A stretch of 58,796 bases of DNA from Anaerolineaceae bacterium (GTDB lineage Bacteria > Chloroflexota > Anaerolineae > Aggregatilineales > Phototrophicaceae). The stretch is taken from contig REDR01000070.1 in the NCBI GenBank assembly GCA_007693385.1, positions 1 through 58,796 on the forward strand, read 5' to 3'. A program made the position numbers and the translations under genes. Numbering within the stretch: position 1 is the stretch's first letter; each line of letters opens with the position of its first letter. Positions 1 through 8,555 of this stretch are shown piece by piece. The notes under the pieces were generated by a model. The model was not told where the DNA came from. It worked only from the letters and a program-made list of their open reading frames with translations, and ran no database searches.

Positions 1-82
1 TGGGCGCACCGGTCTTGACCTTGCGCCGCGCCGGTTTGCTGATATGCTTCACATCGGTAGACCGTTTGTGAATTGAGGTTCA

Positions 83-1255
83 ATGATTATGTGGCTTAAC
101 AGGCTGAAGTGGCGACGCATTTTACTTCTGGCTGGCGTTTGTCTGCTGATTATCGTGCCGGTGACGGCGCAACCTTCCGCGCCCAGCGCCGCCGTGCTGG
201 TTGATGAAGCGTCCGGCGTGCGCTATACAGTGGAGCGTTTCATCAGCGCGAATTTTCCGGTGGGCATGGTGTTTACGGCGGATGGCCGCCTGTTCTACAA
301 CGAAAAGATGACCGGCAATGTTCGCGTCGTCGCGCCGGACGGCACGTTACAACGCGAGCCGGTCATTTCGGTGGCGGTGGATGGCGCGGTAGAGCGCGGC
401 TTGCTGGGCATCGCGCTTGATCCGGCCTACGACGAGAACGGCGTCATCTGGATTGTGTACACCGCCGTCGGCACGGCGACCGCATGGCCGACCAACGTCA
501 TCGCCCGTTTCGTTGAGGAAGATGGCGTCGGGCGTGATCTGGAAATCCTGTACGATCTGCCCATCGAAACCGGCCAATTGATCCACAACGGCGGCAACAT
601 CCGCTTTGATGATGAAGGCCGCCTGTATTGGAGCGTCGGCGACTACAATGAACCCGCCCATTCGCAGGATTTGACCACGCCACAGGGCGCGATCCATCGC
701 TTTGACGTGATCGACGGCGAATTGCGTCCGGCGGCGGGCAACCCGTTCCCCGATAGCAGTATCTACGCTTACGGCTTCCGTAACCCGTTCGACATCGCGC
801 TTGATCCGGTTAGCGGGCAGGTGTGGACGACGGAGAACGGCCCGGCCTGTGACGATCAGCTAAATATCGCGCTGGCCGGTTTTAACTATGGCTGGGGGCC
901 GGATTACGCCTGCTCCGGCTATGACATGATCGCCGGATTGCGCGATTATATGCCGCCCGTCCTCAACCTGACGCAGAGCATCGGCATTTCCGGGCTGGCG
1001 TTTTACGATCATGACGCCATTCCCGAATGGCAAAACGATCTATTCTTCTGCGATTGGTCGTGGGGATTGTTGCGCCGTGTGGAGATTGACGACTCGCGTA
1101 GTCGCGTTCTGGATGTGCATGAGATGGCGCTGGGCGGGGAGATTGACTGTCGGCTGACGCTGGCTGTATCGCCGGATGGGGCGCTGTACTTCGGCACGGT
1201 GGGCGGCGGTGACGGCGCGATCTATCGCCTGCAAGTCGTCGATGAATCCGGTTAA
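83..1255 (+). CDS. Secreted PQQ-type sugar dehydrogenase (glucose/sorbosone dehydrogenase family)
   Basis: About 390 residues. A basic N-terminus followed by a hydrophobic stretch (residues about 14-29, ending VTAQ) looks like a signal peptide, so the protein is probably exported. The mature part reads as a six-bladed beta-propeller of the soluble glucose/sorbosone dehydrogenase family: HNGGNIRFDDEGRLYWSVGD, then YAYGFRNPFDIALDP, then ENGPACDDQLNIALAGFNYGWGP, the usual order of conserved strips. Members oxidise sugars with PQQ, but many homologues have no proven substrate; no PQQ biosynthesis gene is in the window. GAGG at 75-78 lies 4 nt before the ATG at 83 and 10 nt before a second in-frame ATG at 89, so either start is possible. 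The 3' end overlaps the convergent gene at 1252 by 4 nt. Confidence 0.82.
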   Translation: MIMWLNRLKWRRILLLAGVCLLIIVPVTAQPSAPSAAVLVDEASGVRYTVERFISANFPVGMVFTADGRLFYNEKMTGNVRVVAPDGTLQREPVISVAVDGAVERGLLGIALDPAYDENGVIWIVYTAVGTATAWPTNVIARFVEEDGVGRDLEILYDLPIETGQLIHNGGNIRFDDEGRLYWSVGDYNEPAHSQDLTTPQGAIHRFDVIDGELRPAAGNPFPDSSIYAYGFRNPFDIALDPVSGQVWTTENGPACDDQLNIALAGFNYGWGPDYACSGYDMIAGLRDYMPPVLNLTQSIGISGLAFYDHDAIPEWQNDLFFCDWSWGLLRRVEIDDSRSRVLDVHEMALGGEIDCRLTLAVSPDGALYFGTVGGGDGAIYRLQVVDESG

Positions 1256-1797
1256 GGCGTCGGCGTCGGTTCGGGCGGCATCCCGCCCCATAGCACTTCG
1301 CTGAAAAGCTCAAAGCGCGTCCGCGTCGGGCTGGGGTGATAATCCGGCTCGATGTGGACTTGCCAGCGCAAGCCGAAGATCGAAAACGGGAAGACGTGTT
1401 CGCACACCGCGAAATGATCGACGCGGAAAGTCGGGCGGCGGTACGTGCCATCAGCCCCACAGCCGCCATCATCGAAACGGCAGACTCCGCCCGCCGCTTC
1501 GTAGAACGCGACCACCTCACACGGCGACAGGTCGCTCTGATATTGCCAGCGATCCGCCCGCGTCCCTTCGGACTGGTGCGCCAGTTCGATCAACCCCGCC
1601 GGACGCGGTGCGCTCGGCGGGAATACCAGACCATACACCACATTGAGTAACTGCACGCTGAAAATACCGGCGAAGATCAGCACGACCAGCGCCACGCCGA
1701 CCAACCATAGCGGCGGCTGGCATCCGGTGGGCGCGTTTTCCTGCTCGTCGTCGGCGTGGACTTCTTCCGGCGTGCGCGGATACGGGTCTTGTGTCAT
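1252..1797 (-). CDS. Membrane-anchored protein of unknown function (VVAFY motif, copy A)
   Basis: 181 residues, not recognised. It has a short acidic cytoplasmic N-terminus, one clear transmembrane helix (residues about 28-50) and an exterior domain carrying P-C-E-VVAFYEAAGG, followed by several cysteines and a proline/threonine tail. The upstream gene (1794-2330) has the same plan and a matching stretch, P-E-D-VVAFYQAELD, so the two look like diverged tandem paralogues. The start overlaps the upstream stop by 4 nt (ATGA), implying translational coupling. It is the last gene of a seven-gene minus-strand operon. The cysteines could form disulfides outside the cell; that is inference. Confidence 0.7.
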   Translation of the reverse strand: MTQDPYPRTPEEVHADDEQENAPTGCQPPLWLVGVALVVLIFAGIFSVQLLNVVYGLVFPPSAPRPAGLIELAHQSEGTRADRWQYQSDLSPCEVVAFYEAAGGVCRFDDGGCGADGTYRRPTFRVDHFAVCEHVFPFSIFGLRWQVHIEPDYHPSPTRTRFELFSEVLWGGMPPEPTPTP

Positions 1798-2330
1798 CGT
1801 GACCAGCGTTGATCGTAGATGATGAACGTGTAGCCGGTGTTGTCGATGTCGAGATTATCGGCGCGGACGCCGGGCTGTATCTCCACGACGGTTGATTGTT
1901 GCGATCCGAAGAAGGCGTTATCGAAGCCGCAACGATGATAAAACGGCAGGGTGCCATCACCCGGCACGTAGTCGGTGAATTCACCGGCCACCGGCACGCG
2001 CACGCACAGCGTATGCGTATTCCCGCGCAACGGATCACGCGGGTCTTGATCGAGATGGCGGTCAAGTTCGGCTTGATAGAAGGCGACGACATCCTCCGGC
2101 GGCGCTTGCACGCGGAAGATGATATTGCGCTGTGTGGCGCTGTTGTCGTCGCGGCGGATTTCTTCCGCATTCGGGAAAACCGCCACATTGAACGGTGAGC
2201 GCCGCGCCTGATGTTCCAGTTGCCAGAAGACGAAACCGGCCAATACCGCCAGCAAGCCAATCATGCTGACCAGAACGCCAAGCCGGAAGTAAGAGAGCGT
2301 ACCCTGTTTATTGGTCAAAATGCCAGCCAA
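1794..2330 (-). CDS. Membrane-anchored protein of unknown function (VVAFY motif, copy B)
   Basis: 178 residues, not recognised. One transmembrane helix (residues about 17-37) precedes an exterior domain containing VQAPPEDVVAFYQAELDRH. The motif recurs in the next gene downstream, which it overlaps by 4 nt. The start is a TTG at 2330; a GGAGGG sequence 8 nt upstream on the coding strand supports it over any internal ATG. It follows the TPR gene at 2359-3144 after 28 nt in the same operon. A periplasmic or surface sensing or structural role is a guess from topology only. Confidence 0.7.
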   Translation of the reverse strand: MAGILTNKQGTLSYFRLGVLVSMIGLLAVLAGFVFWQLEHQARRSPFNVAVFPNAEEIRRDDNSATQRNIIFRVQAPPEDVVAFYQAELDRHLDQDPRDPLRGNTHTLCVRVPVAGEFTDYVPGDGTLPFYHRCGFDNAFFGSQQSTVVEIQPGVRADNLDIDNTGYTFIIYDQRWSR

Positions 2331-2358
2331 GCCGTCAACCCTCCGATTGTGTATGGGA

Positions 2359-3144
2359 TTAAGCGCCGGTCATCGCGTTGACATCATCAGCCACCGCCTG
2401 ACCGTAGGGCGTATCCCGGAATAAGTGTGCCTGTGTCCGCCAGAACGCGAGCGCGTCCGCAGAGACATCCGGCGCGGGGCGTTCCGCCAGTTGATGCAAT
2501 AGATAGTCGGCCATCAATGCGCGGTGCGGCTCGTCGTCCAGTTCTGGACGGACGGCCAGCAACAGACGGCGGGCGGCTTCCGTGTCGCCGCTTCGATAAT
2601 GCGATTCCGCTAGATCAAAGCGCACGACGGCGGGCGCTCCGTTTTCCAGCGCGGCGTGGATGTTTTCGGCGGCGCGGGCGTAGTGCCCCTGTGCTAATAG
2701 TGTACGCCCAAACCCGTACAGCGGAAAATAGTGCGTCGGGTAGATGTTAAGGCACTCTGACAAAATAGCCGCGCTTTTTTCCAGTTGGCCGACCTGCCGA
2801 TAGGTATTGCCCAGCAGGGTGAGCGCCGATACATCGCGCTTGCCATCCGCCCGCAATTTCTCCAGAATAGCCAGCGCTTGCTCGAATTCACCGGCGCGAT
2901 AAGCGCGTTGTGCCGCCGCGAATGGCGTCACCATGTTGCGATTCGCCCACAGGAAGATGCCCTGCATGACCATCATCACCGCTACCGCGCTCAATGCGGC
3001 GGCGGCGCGGATGCCGCTATCCGCCGCGCTGACGGCCACCACCAGAAGCGGAAGCAGGACGACCAGCGCCATGAAAAAGCCGATCTGCGCCGGACGTTCC
3101 CAGTTCGATAACCGCTTGAATATCTGTGCGGTCAGCCAGCCCAT
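2359..3144 (-). CDS. Membrane-anchored TPR protein
   Basis: 261 residues. Two hydrophobic segments near the N-terminus (about 22-40 and 45-68) anchor a C-terminal helical domain with tetratricopeptide-like repeats (AQRAYRAGEFEQALAILEKL, ALTLLGNTYRQVGQLEKSA, GFGRTLLAQGHYARAA). TPRs mediate protein-protein contacts; the partner is unknown. Its start codon overlaps the stop of the preceding TPR gene by one base (TGATG), so the two are probably translated together, perhaps as a hetero-oligomer. No signal peptidase site is obvious. Confidence 0.78.
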   Translation of the reverse strand: MGWLTAQIFKRLSNWERPAQIGFFMALVVLLPLLVVAVSAADSGIRAAAALSAVAVMMVMQGIFLWANRNMVTPFAAAQRAYRAGEFEQALAILEKLRADGKRDVSALTLLGNTYRQVGQLEKSAAILSECLNIYPTHYFPLYGFGRTLLAQGHYARAAENIHAALENGAPAVVRFDLAESHYRSGDTEAARRLLLAVRPELDDEPHRALMADYLLHQLAERPAPDVSADALAFWRTQAHLFRDTPYGQAVADDVNAMTGA

Positions 3145-4130
3145 CAGGACAATTGCTCCACGTCCGCGTCTTCATACAGGATGCGCTCGATCAGCGCGAT
3201 GTCGTCGGCGATCACATTACGCAATGTCTCGGCTTGCTCACTCTGCAAGATGACCTGCCACTGATTCAGCCCGCCGCCGTGTCTGCGTAGTTGCTTGAGC
3301 GCGGCCTGTGCCGCTTCTTCATCGCCCAGACGCGCATATCCCCGCGCCATATACAGATGAATCAACAGGCGATGCCGTGCATCCGGCACTTTAGCGTCCA
3401 GCGCCGCCTGTAGGTTCCGTACCGCGTTTTCGGCGTCGCCGGTGCGATCCTGTATCATGCCCAGATTATAGGCGGCCACCCACGCCGAAGGCGCGAGTTC
3501 CAGCGCTTTGACGGCGGCTTGCTCCGCTTCGGGATAATTGCCGCTTTGCAATTCGACTTCGGCGAGTCCGTTCCATGCGACGGCCATATCCGGCGCGAGT
3601 TCGATCATCTTCTGATAATCCCGCCGCGCACGATCCAGCCGCCCCCACACGCGGAACAACTCCGCACGGAAGCGATAATGCGCCGGTTCTTCCGGCTGGC
3701 GCTTAATCAGCGCGGTCATCTCCTCCACGCCTTCTTTGTAGCGGCCTTTGCGGAGGTGGCGCACCGCACTGCGGTATTCTTGCGGCGAGCGCGGACGGAA
3801 GATCAGCCCACCAGCGATCACCCAGCCCACCGCCAGACCGAGCATCAAGCCCAGCAAGCTGGGGAATAACAGGCCGAGAATCACCGCGCCGCCCGCCGGA
3901 ACCAGAATGCCGATCCAGCGCCCGCGCTCGAAGGCGTCCATCGCCGAGATGATGATGCCGATTGTGCCGAATAACCAGACCGCCACCAGCACCGTCTGGC
4001 CGTCCCGCGCCCATGTGCTTTCGTCGGCTACGCTGTTGAGTACCGCGCTGGTGAGGCCGGTCAGCGCGAACAGGGCGATCAGCGCTTGAATGCGCCCGAT
4101 GCCCAGAAATGTGATCAGACTTCTAACCAT
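3144..4130 (-). CDS. Polytopic membrane TPR protein
   Basis: 328 residues. About four hydrophobic helices occupy residues 10-112, then a soluble region with at least four TPR units (SAVRHLRKGRYKEGVEEM, AELFRVWGRLDRARRDYQKM, NGLAEVELQSGNYPEAEQAA, YNLGMIQDRTGDAENAVRN). It shares architecture with the downstream gene, with which it overlaps by one base. The pair probably forms a membrane scaffold; which complex it serves cannot be read from the window. The gene lies 33 nt downstream of the unknown gene at 4164-4760. Confidence 0.78.
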   Translation of the reverse strand: MVRSLITFLGIGRIQALIALFALTGLTSAVLNSVADESTWARDGQTVLVAVWLFGTIGIIISAMDAFERGRWIGILVPAGGAVILGLLFPSLLGLMLGLAVGWVIAGGLIFRPRSPQEYRSAVRHLRKGRYKEGVEEMTALIKRQPEEPAHYRFRAELFRVWGRLDRARRDYQKMIELAPDMAVAWNGLAEVELQSGNYPEAEQAAVKALELAPSAWVAAYNLGMIQDRTGDAENAVRNLQAALDAKVPDARHRLLIHLYMARGYARLGDEEAAQAALKQLRRHGGGLNQWQVILQSEQAETLRNVIADDIALIERILYEDADVEQLS

Positions 4131-4163
4131 AATATCAAGCCCTGTCTTTGATTGGTGCGGCGG

Positions 4164-4760
4164 TCAAAGCAATTCTGCGCCCGCCATGTAATCGGTCAGG
4201 TGATACGCGCCGTCGTCGTCTTCGTAGCTGGTGGGGATGCCATCCGCGCCGCGCTTGATGGTCGCCGTCCCCCAGCGCATCGCACCCTCCGCGCCCGCGC
4301 TGACATCCGTCGGCAGGCGCAGAACGTGACAATCGTCGTCGAGACTCAGCACATCCGCCGCGTCATTCAATTGCGTGATAGCCAGTCCCGCGCCCAGTAT
4401 ACCGGGCAAAACCAGCACGCTATCCGGCGCGGCGTCGAGCGTGGTCTGCTGGCGTCCGTGGCGACCAACCCCGCGCCCGTGTTCCAGCGCTCCGGCTTCG
4501 TCGCCGCGTTGTAGGGTGGCGCGGATGGTCGGCGTCGAGAGGCGAAAAGCGTCGAGGCGTTCGATGCGCCCGCCTTCGTCATCCGGCGCCCGCCAGCCTT
4601 CGATCAACATCGCCCGCACCACGCGATCCACGCGCACCAGCCACGCGCCATCTGGTAAGACGTGGATGCTCCACGCTTCGACGGGCTGGCCGTCCGCGCC
4701 GACGTAGACGCCACTGCTCAATAACTTCTCCGCCAAGCCGACGGCGTGTAAATAACGCAT
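4164..4760 (-). CDS. Hypothetical protein, 198 residues
   Basis: Not recognised. A soluble, acidic protein without signal peptide or membrane segment. The composition is mixed alpha/beta, with a run of short beta-type stretches (WSIHVLPDGAWLVRVDRVVRAMLIEG) and an Asp-rich C-terminus (YEDDDGAYHLTDYMAGAELL). GGATG 5 nt upstream of the ATG may serve as a weak ribosome site. It sits in the middle of the operon, 27 nt after the GNAT gene and 33 nt before the first TPR gene, and all neighbours are on the same strand with near-zero spacing, which supports it being real. Confidence 0.65.
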   Translation of the reverse strand: MRYLHAVGLAEKLLSSGVYVGADGQPVEAWSIHVLPDGAWLVRVDRVVRAMLIEGWRAPDDEGGRIERLDAFRLSTPTIRATLQRGDEAGALEHGRGVGRHGRQQTTLDAAPDSVLVLPGILGAGLAITQLNDAADVLSLDDDCHVLRLPTDVSAGAEGAMRWGTATIKRGADGIPTSYEDDDGAYHLTDYMAGAELL

Positions 4761-4787
4761 CGTGTCATCCGTTCGCTGTGTTCGTCG

Positions 4788-5291
4788 TTAAAGGTCTAGT
4801 CGCATCCGGAGCATGATCTCGCGCCCGCCCAGCGATTGCCAGAAAGCGCGTCCGGACTGATTGCGGGCGGCGACGTACCATTCCATGCGCGTGACGCCGC
4901 GTGATTTGAACCAATCGCCCAGCGCCGACACGATGCGCCGCCCGACGCCTGTCCCGCGATACGCTTCTTCCACGAAAATATCGGCTAGAAAGCCGTTTGT
5001 CTCCGGCTCGAACATCTCCGGCGTCATATCCATGATGACGCCGATCACGAAAGCGACCAGCCGCCCGCCATGCGTCGCCACGATGACGCGGCTATACGGA
5101 TCATCAAGCTGACTGCCGATGCGATCCGCGTAGCGATCCGCCCCGCCGATGCTGGCGCGGGGCATGGCGGCGTCTAGCGCCGCATGATAGCCGACCAGCT
5201 TCTCCCACAACGCGCCGATTTCCGGCAGGTCTTCGGCCTGCGCCGGACGTATTATAATGTCATCCAGATGTATTGCGGGCTGATCTGCCAT
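4788..5291 (-). CDS. GNAT family N-acetyltransferase
   Basis: About 167 residues from the ATG at 5291 (a second ATG lies at 5306). The reading frame stays open further upstream, but that part is the shadow of the next GNAT gene. The domain begins IIIRPAQAEDLPEIGALWEKL. It contains the acetyl-CoA loop region with FVEEAYRGTGVGRRIVSALGDW and ends with the usual ARNQSGRAFWQSLGGRE strand. GNAT enzymes acetylate an amine on small molecules or protein N-termini; the substrate is not predictable. The start lies about 40 nt inside the end of the preceding GNAT gene, so the two form an overlapping tandem pair. Confidence 0.83.
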   Translation of the reverse strand: MADQPAIHLDDIIIRPAQAEDLPEIGALWEKLVGYHAALDAAMPRASIGGADRYADRIGSQLDDPYSRVIVATHGGRLVAFVIGVIMDMTPEMFEPETNGFLADIFVEEAYRGTGVGRRIVSALGDWFKSRGVTRMEWYVAARNQSGRAFWQSLGGREIMLRMRLDL

Positions 5292-5683
5292 CGCGCTTCT
5301 GTCCATTCTTTCGCGCCTGATGCCCGCCAGAAAGCCTGCTCCACCGGATGATAACGCGGGACGCGGGCGACGATCTGCGTGACCGGCTGTGTGCTGAACC
5401 ACCGCGCCGCCGCATCTACCAGCGCCCGCGCCACGCCACCATGATAAACATGAGCATCGAGCGCGATGTCGGTGATGATGCCGACATCTTCGTGGGTGGT
5501 ACACGCCACAAAGCCGACGACGGCTTGATCGCGCCCCGCGACGAAAAATGTGTGGTCATCGGGGAAGTCGTCGCGCCCGCCGGAGGCGAAACGGGCGTCC
5601 ATCTGCGCGAGTATGGTCAGGCGTTCTTGCCATAGCTGTATGATCGCTGGCCGGTCTTGTTCAATGGCGGGTCGGATAATCAT
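5252..5683 (-). CDS. GNAT family N-acetyltransferase
   Basis: About 143 residues from the ATG at 5683, chosen because the family's first strand begins MIIRPAIEQDRPAIIQLW. The frame is open to 5884, but the extra part lies antisense to the next gene. Conserved elements: ITDIALDAHVYHGGVARALVDAAARWF (strand 4 and the acetyl-CoA loop, here HGGVAR instead of the commoner RGxGIG) and VEQAFWRASGAKEW near the C-terminus. It is the first gene of the minus-strand operon and is divergent from the gene at 5733, with 49 nt between the two starts. Substrate unknown. Confidence 0.8.
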   Translation of the reverse strand: MIIRPAIEQDRPAIIQLWQERLTILAQMDARFASGGRDDFPDDHTFFVAGRDQAVVGFVACTTHEDVGIITDIALDAHVYHGGVARALVDAAARWFSTQPVTQIVARVPRYHPVEQAFWRASGAKEWTEARWQISPQYIWMTL

Positions 5684-5720
5684 AACGCTAAAGATAGCAT
5701 CGCGATAAACGCATTTCAAG

Positions 5721-5726
5721 TACAAT
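5721..5726 (+). promoter_or_regulatory. -10 element, probable leaderless transcript
   Basis: TACAAT sits 6 nt before the ATG at 5733, so transcription would start at or next to the first base of the start codon. There is no Shine-Dalgarno sequence upstream and no convincing -35 box. Confidence 0.45.
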
Positions 5727-5732
5727 AGGCGT

Positions 5733-8084
5733 ATGGAAAACGAACACGACATCCCGACGGAAAATCTGCCCCCATGGATGCGCCACGCTCGCCAGAGCAT
5801 CGACTGGGGCATCTTGATTGTATTGAGCTTCAGCCTGCTGATCGCGTGGCCGTTCATCGCGCATGAGGGGTTGCCGCGCACCAATTCGGCGGAGAATCAC
5901 GTTTACGCGGTGGCTGAATATGCCGACGCCATCCGCGAAGGGACGCTTTACCCGCGCTGGAGCGCCTCATCCGCCGTCGGTTATGGCGCTCCGGTCTATA
6001 ACTACCAGCCGCCCGGCTTGCATTATCTGGCCGGTATGACCGATGTCCTGCTGTTGACGGAGAACCCGACGCTGGCGCTACGTCTGGTGCTGGTCGTCGC
6101 TTTCGCCTTTGCCGGTACGATGACCTACGTCGCGGTGTTGCGTGTGTCCGGCGCGGCCACCGCGATTCTGGCCGCCATGCTGTATCTATACAGCCCATAT
6201 ATCGGCCTGACCGCGCCGCATCTGCTCGGCGATTACGCGGGCGTGCTGACCTTCGCGCTGTATCCGGCTCTGCTATGGAGCGTGACGCGCCTGTTCGCCT
6301 TCCGCAACCCGTTTGATGTTCTGCTGTGCGCGTTGATCGTCGGCGGGCTGATTCTGGTGCGGCCTACCGCGTTGATGATCGCGCTGGTGCTGTGCGTGCC
6401 GGTGCCGGTCTGGTACGCATGGCATCGCCCCGATAACCCGTTTGATGTGCTGGTCGGCATGGGGCGCGTCGGCGTCGCGCTGATCGTCGGCGCGGGATTG
6501 TCCGCTTTTTTCTGGCTTCCGGCTCTGCTGGAAGCGGGCGCGGTGACGTGGGTGCACATCGGGCCGGACGTGGTGCGCCCCGCGTTGACGTGGGGCGAAA
6601 TATGGCTTCCGGCCATGCGGGTTGATCCGGCAGGGTTGATGCCCGCGCCACAGATGCGGATTGGCTGGCCGTCCCTGTTGGCGGTGTTGGCGGCGGGCGC
6701 GTTGATCGTCCGGCGCGGGCGGCGCGGCCAGTGGCCGTTAGCGGCGATGTGGCACGCGCTGTATCTGCTACTCGGCGCTGGCTTGTTGATGGCGGCGCTG
6801 ACCACATGGCCGGAATCGCGTGATCTGACCGCCGCCGTGATGTTGTGTGCCGCGCTGGGCGGGTCGCTGGCGCATGGCTGGGCGGAGGAGCGCATCGCGG
6901 GGAAGCGGCGCAGGCGCTATGTATTGCCGCCACTGCTGGCCGTCGTGTTTTTGCTATCCGCGCCGGTATGGTTGAGCGTTCGCCCCGCGCCGGTCTTCGA
7001 CGCGACGGATGATTATGCGCGGATCACGTATGAACAACAGGGATTCGGCACGGCGGTATTGCCCGCCAATCAGCCCGCACCGCTAACGTTGACCGTGCCC
7101 TATACGCTGAATCGTGTGCTGGTTGATGGCTACCGCGAAGGCGAGCCGGTACGGATACCCAACATTCGCCTGACCGGTGAAAAACGCGCCAATTTTATCT
7201 CGGCGGGCAGTCACAGTGACCGCTATCTGATCGACACGACGAATACCGTCGTCTTTGATGTGCTACGCGCCTATTCTGCTGGCTGGGTGGCGACGCTGGA
7301 TGGGCGGCGCGTGGCATTAGAGCCGAATCCGGCTAACGGCTTGATGCAATTGCGCGTCCCGCCGGTGCAGGGCGGCCAGCTTGATCTGCACTATGGCGCG
7401 ACGCCGCCGCGTGCGGTGGGTTGGCTGGTGGTGCTGGTCGTGCTCGTGTTCATGGCGGTGCGGACGGTGCGCGTCGCCTCGCGCTATGAAAGCCGCGCAC
7501 AGGACGACGATCTGCGTTATATGCCGTCCGGCGATGCGCGACTGGTGGCGGTGGTCTGCCTGTTGATGGGGTTGGCTGTCTTGCTGATCGCCTCGCCGCA
7601 TCGCGTCGTCTCCGTAGAGGCAGAGGCGGATTCCGCGCTGGCGCGATACACCGCGCTTGATTATCGCTCCGATGTCGGGCTGGAAGTGATCGCGCATAAC
7701 ATCGGCACGGACGACATCCACGCCCGCGCCGGTGATACGTTATCGCTGACGGTGGCATGGCGAACGCTGGTGCCCCTCCTGCACAATTATCAAGTGCGCG
7801 TCTCGCTGGTGACGGTGGCCGATGGCCGCCGCGTGATGGCCTCTCCGCCGCGCCACATCGGTGATTATCCGAGTCGGCGCTGGGAGGCCGGTTATTATGT
7901 GTTGCATCATGCCGAAATCCCGCTAGCGAATATTCCGTCGGGGCGCTATCAGATCGCGCTGGAATTGCTGATCTGTGATCCTGATTGCCGCGCCGATACG
8001 CGCCCGATCTTCTTCGATGAGGCCGGTGAATCGCTGGGCGCGATGTTGCGCTTTCCGCCGCAACTGGTTGTCGGTATGCGATAG
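5733..8084 (+). CDS. Large polytopic membrane protein, 6-pyruvoyl-tetrahydropterin-synthase-related/GT-C-like family
   Basis: 783 residues with roughly a dozen or more hydrophobic helices through residues 25-420 and again near 565-640. The first exterior loop carries GTLYPRWSASSAVGYGAPVYNYQPPG, the hallmark strip of bacterial membrane proteins annotated as 6-pyruvoyl-tetrahydropterin synthase-related and resembling YfhO/GT-C glycosyltransferases. These proteins are thought to handle lipid-linked sugars at the outer face of the membrane, although direct evidence is thin. The C-terminal about 140 residues form a soluble beta-rich exterior domain (GRRVMASPPRHIGDYPSRRWEAG). It is probably transcribed without a leader (see 5721). 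It stands alone between two transcription units. Confidence 0.72.
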   Translation: MENEHDIPTENLPPWMRHARQSIDWGILIVLSFSLLIAWPFIAHEGLPRTNSAENHVYAVAEYADAIREGTLYPRWSASSAVGYGAPVYNYQPPGLHYLAGMTDVLLLTENPTLALRLVLVVAFAFAGTMTYVAVLRVSGAATAILAAMLYLYSPYIGLTAPHLLGDYAGVLTFALYPALLWSVTRLFAFRNPFDVLLCALIVGGLILVRPTALMIALVLCVPVPVWYAWHRPDNPFDVLVGMGRVGVALIVGAGLSAFFWLPALLEAGAVTWVHIGPDVVRPALTWGEIWLPAMRVDPAGLMPAPQMRIGWPSLLAVLAAGALIVRRGRRGQWPLAAMWHALYLLLGAGLLMAALTTWPESRDLTAAVMLCAALGGSLAHGWAEERIAGKRRRRYVLPPLLAVVFLLSAPVWLSVRPAPVFDATDDYARITYEQQGFGTAVLPANQPAPLTLTVPYTLNRVLVDGYREGEPVRIPNIRLTGEKRANFISAGSHSDRYLIDTTNTVVFDVLRAYSAGWVATLDGRRVALEPNPANGLMQLRVPPVQGGQLDLHYGATPPRAVGWLVVLVVLVFMAVRTVRVASRYESRAQDDDLRYMPSGDARLVAVVCLLMGLAVLLIASPHRVVSVEAEADSALARYTALDYRSDVGLEVIAHNIGTDDIHARAGDTLSLTVAWRTLVPLLHNYQVRVSLVTVADGRRVMASPPRHIGDYPSRRWEAGYYVLHHAEIPLANIPSGRYQIALELLICDPDCRADTRPIFFDEAGESLGAMLRFPPQLVVGMR

Positions 8085-8085
8085 C

Positions 8086-8113
8086 TTGTTTTTCCGGCAG
8101 AATGACTTAAAAT
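8086..8113 (+). promoter_or_regulatory. Candidate sigma-70-type promoter for the 8160 operon
   Basis: TTGTTT (8086-8091), 16-nt spacer, TAAAAT (8108-8113). It starts 2 nt after the preceding stop codon and would give a leader of about 40 nt containing the GAGGAG ribosome site at about 8145. A second -10-like TATGAT lies at 8137. Confidence 0.4.
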
Positions 8114-8159
8114 CTATACCATCATCACCCGCTATTTATGATATGAGGAGTTTTCGCAG

Positions 8160-8540
8160 ATGAGCGATCAAAACAATAATTCCGTCATCGGTCAGGCTTG
8201 GGGCTTGCACCGTGAAGACCGCAACGATGAAGCTATCGACACCTTCCGCACCGTGTTGAACGCCGATGGCGACGACATCGACGCTAATTACGGCATCGGG
8301 CTGGCTTATCGGGCGTCGGGCAATGCCGAAAAGGCGGTCACGCATATGAAACGCGCCCGTCAGGTGGTGACTCGCGCCCTGCTCGAATTGCGCGAAGAGC
8401 AAAGGCGTGAAGGTGTGGCGCTGGCCGATAACCTGCGTACGACATTGGCTGACCGTTACATGATGCTCTCGCGCATGACTTACCAGCGCCTGTCAGAAAT
8501 GGGCGTTGATGTCGAGCTATTCGACGAAGAAGTATTCTAG
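8160..8540 (+). CDS. Small TPR protein
   Basis: 126 residues, soluble. Two tetratricopeptide-like units are visible: GQAWGLHREDRNDEAIDTFRTVL and NYGIGLAYRASGNAEKAVTHMKR, followed by a long charged helix. TPRs bind partner proteins; the partner is unknown. A strong GAGGAG ribosome site lies about 10 nt before the ATG. It leads a plus-strand run with the URO-D-fold gene (15-nt gap), rsmD and the ImmA/IrrE-like gene, so all four are probably cotranscribed. Confidence 0.75.
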   Translation: MSDQNNNSVIGQAWGLHREDRNDEAIDTFRTVLNADGDDIDANYGIGLAYRASGNAEKAVTHMKRARQVVTRALLELREEQRREGVALADNLRTTLADRYMMLSRMTYQRLSEMGVDVELFDEEVF

Positions 8541-8555
8541 CCGCCGCGCATCCTG

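Noticed and set aside
5307-5504. N-terminal extension of the first GNAT up to 5504
   Set aside because: This part lies antisense-in-frame within the second GNAT gene, is Arg/His/Cys-rich and not part of any GNAT fold.
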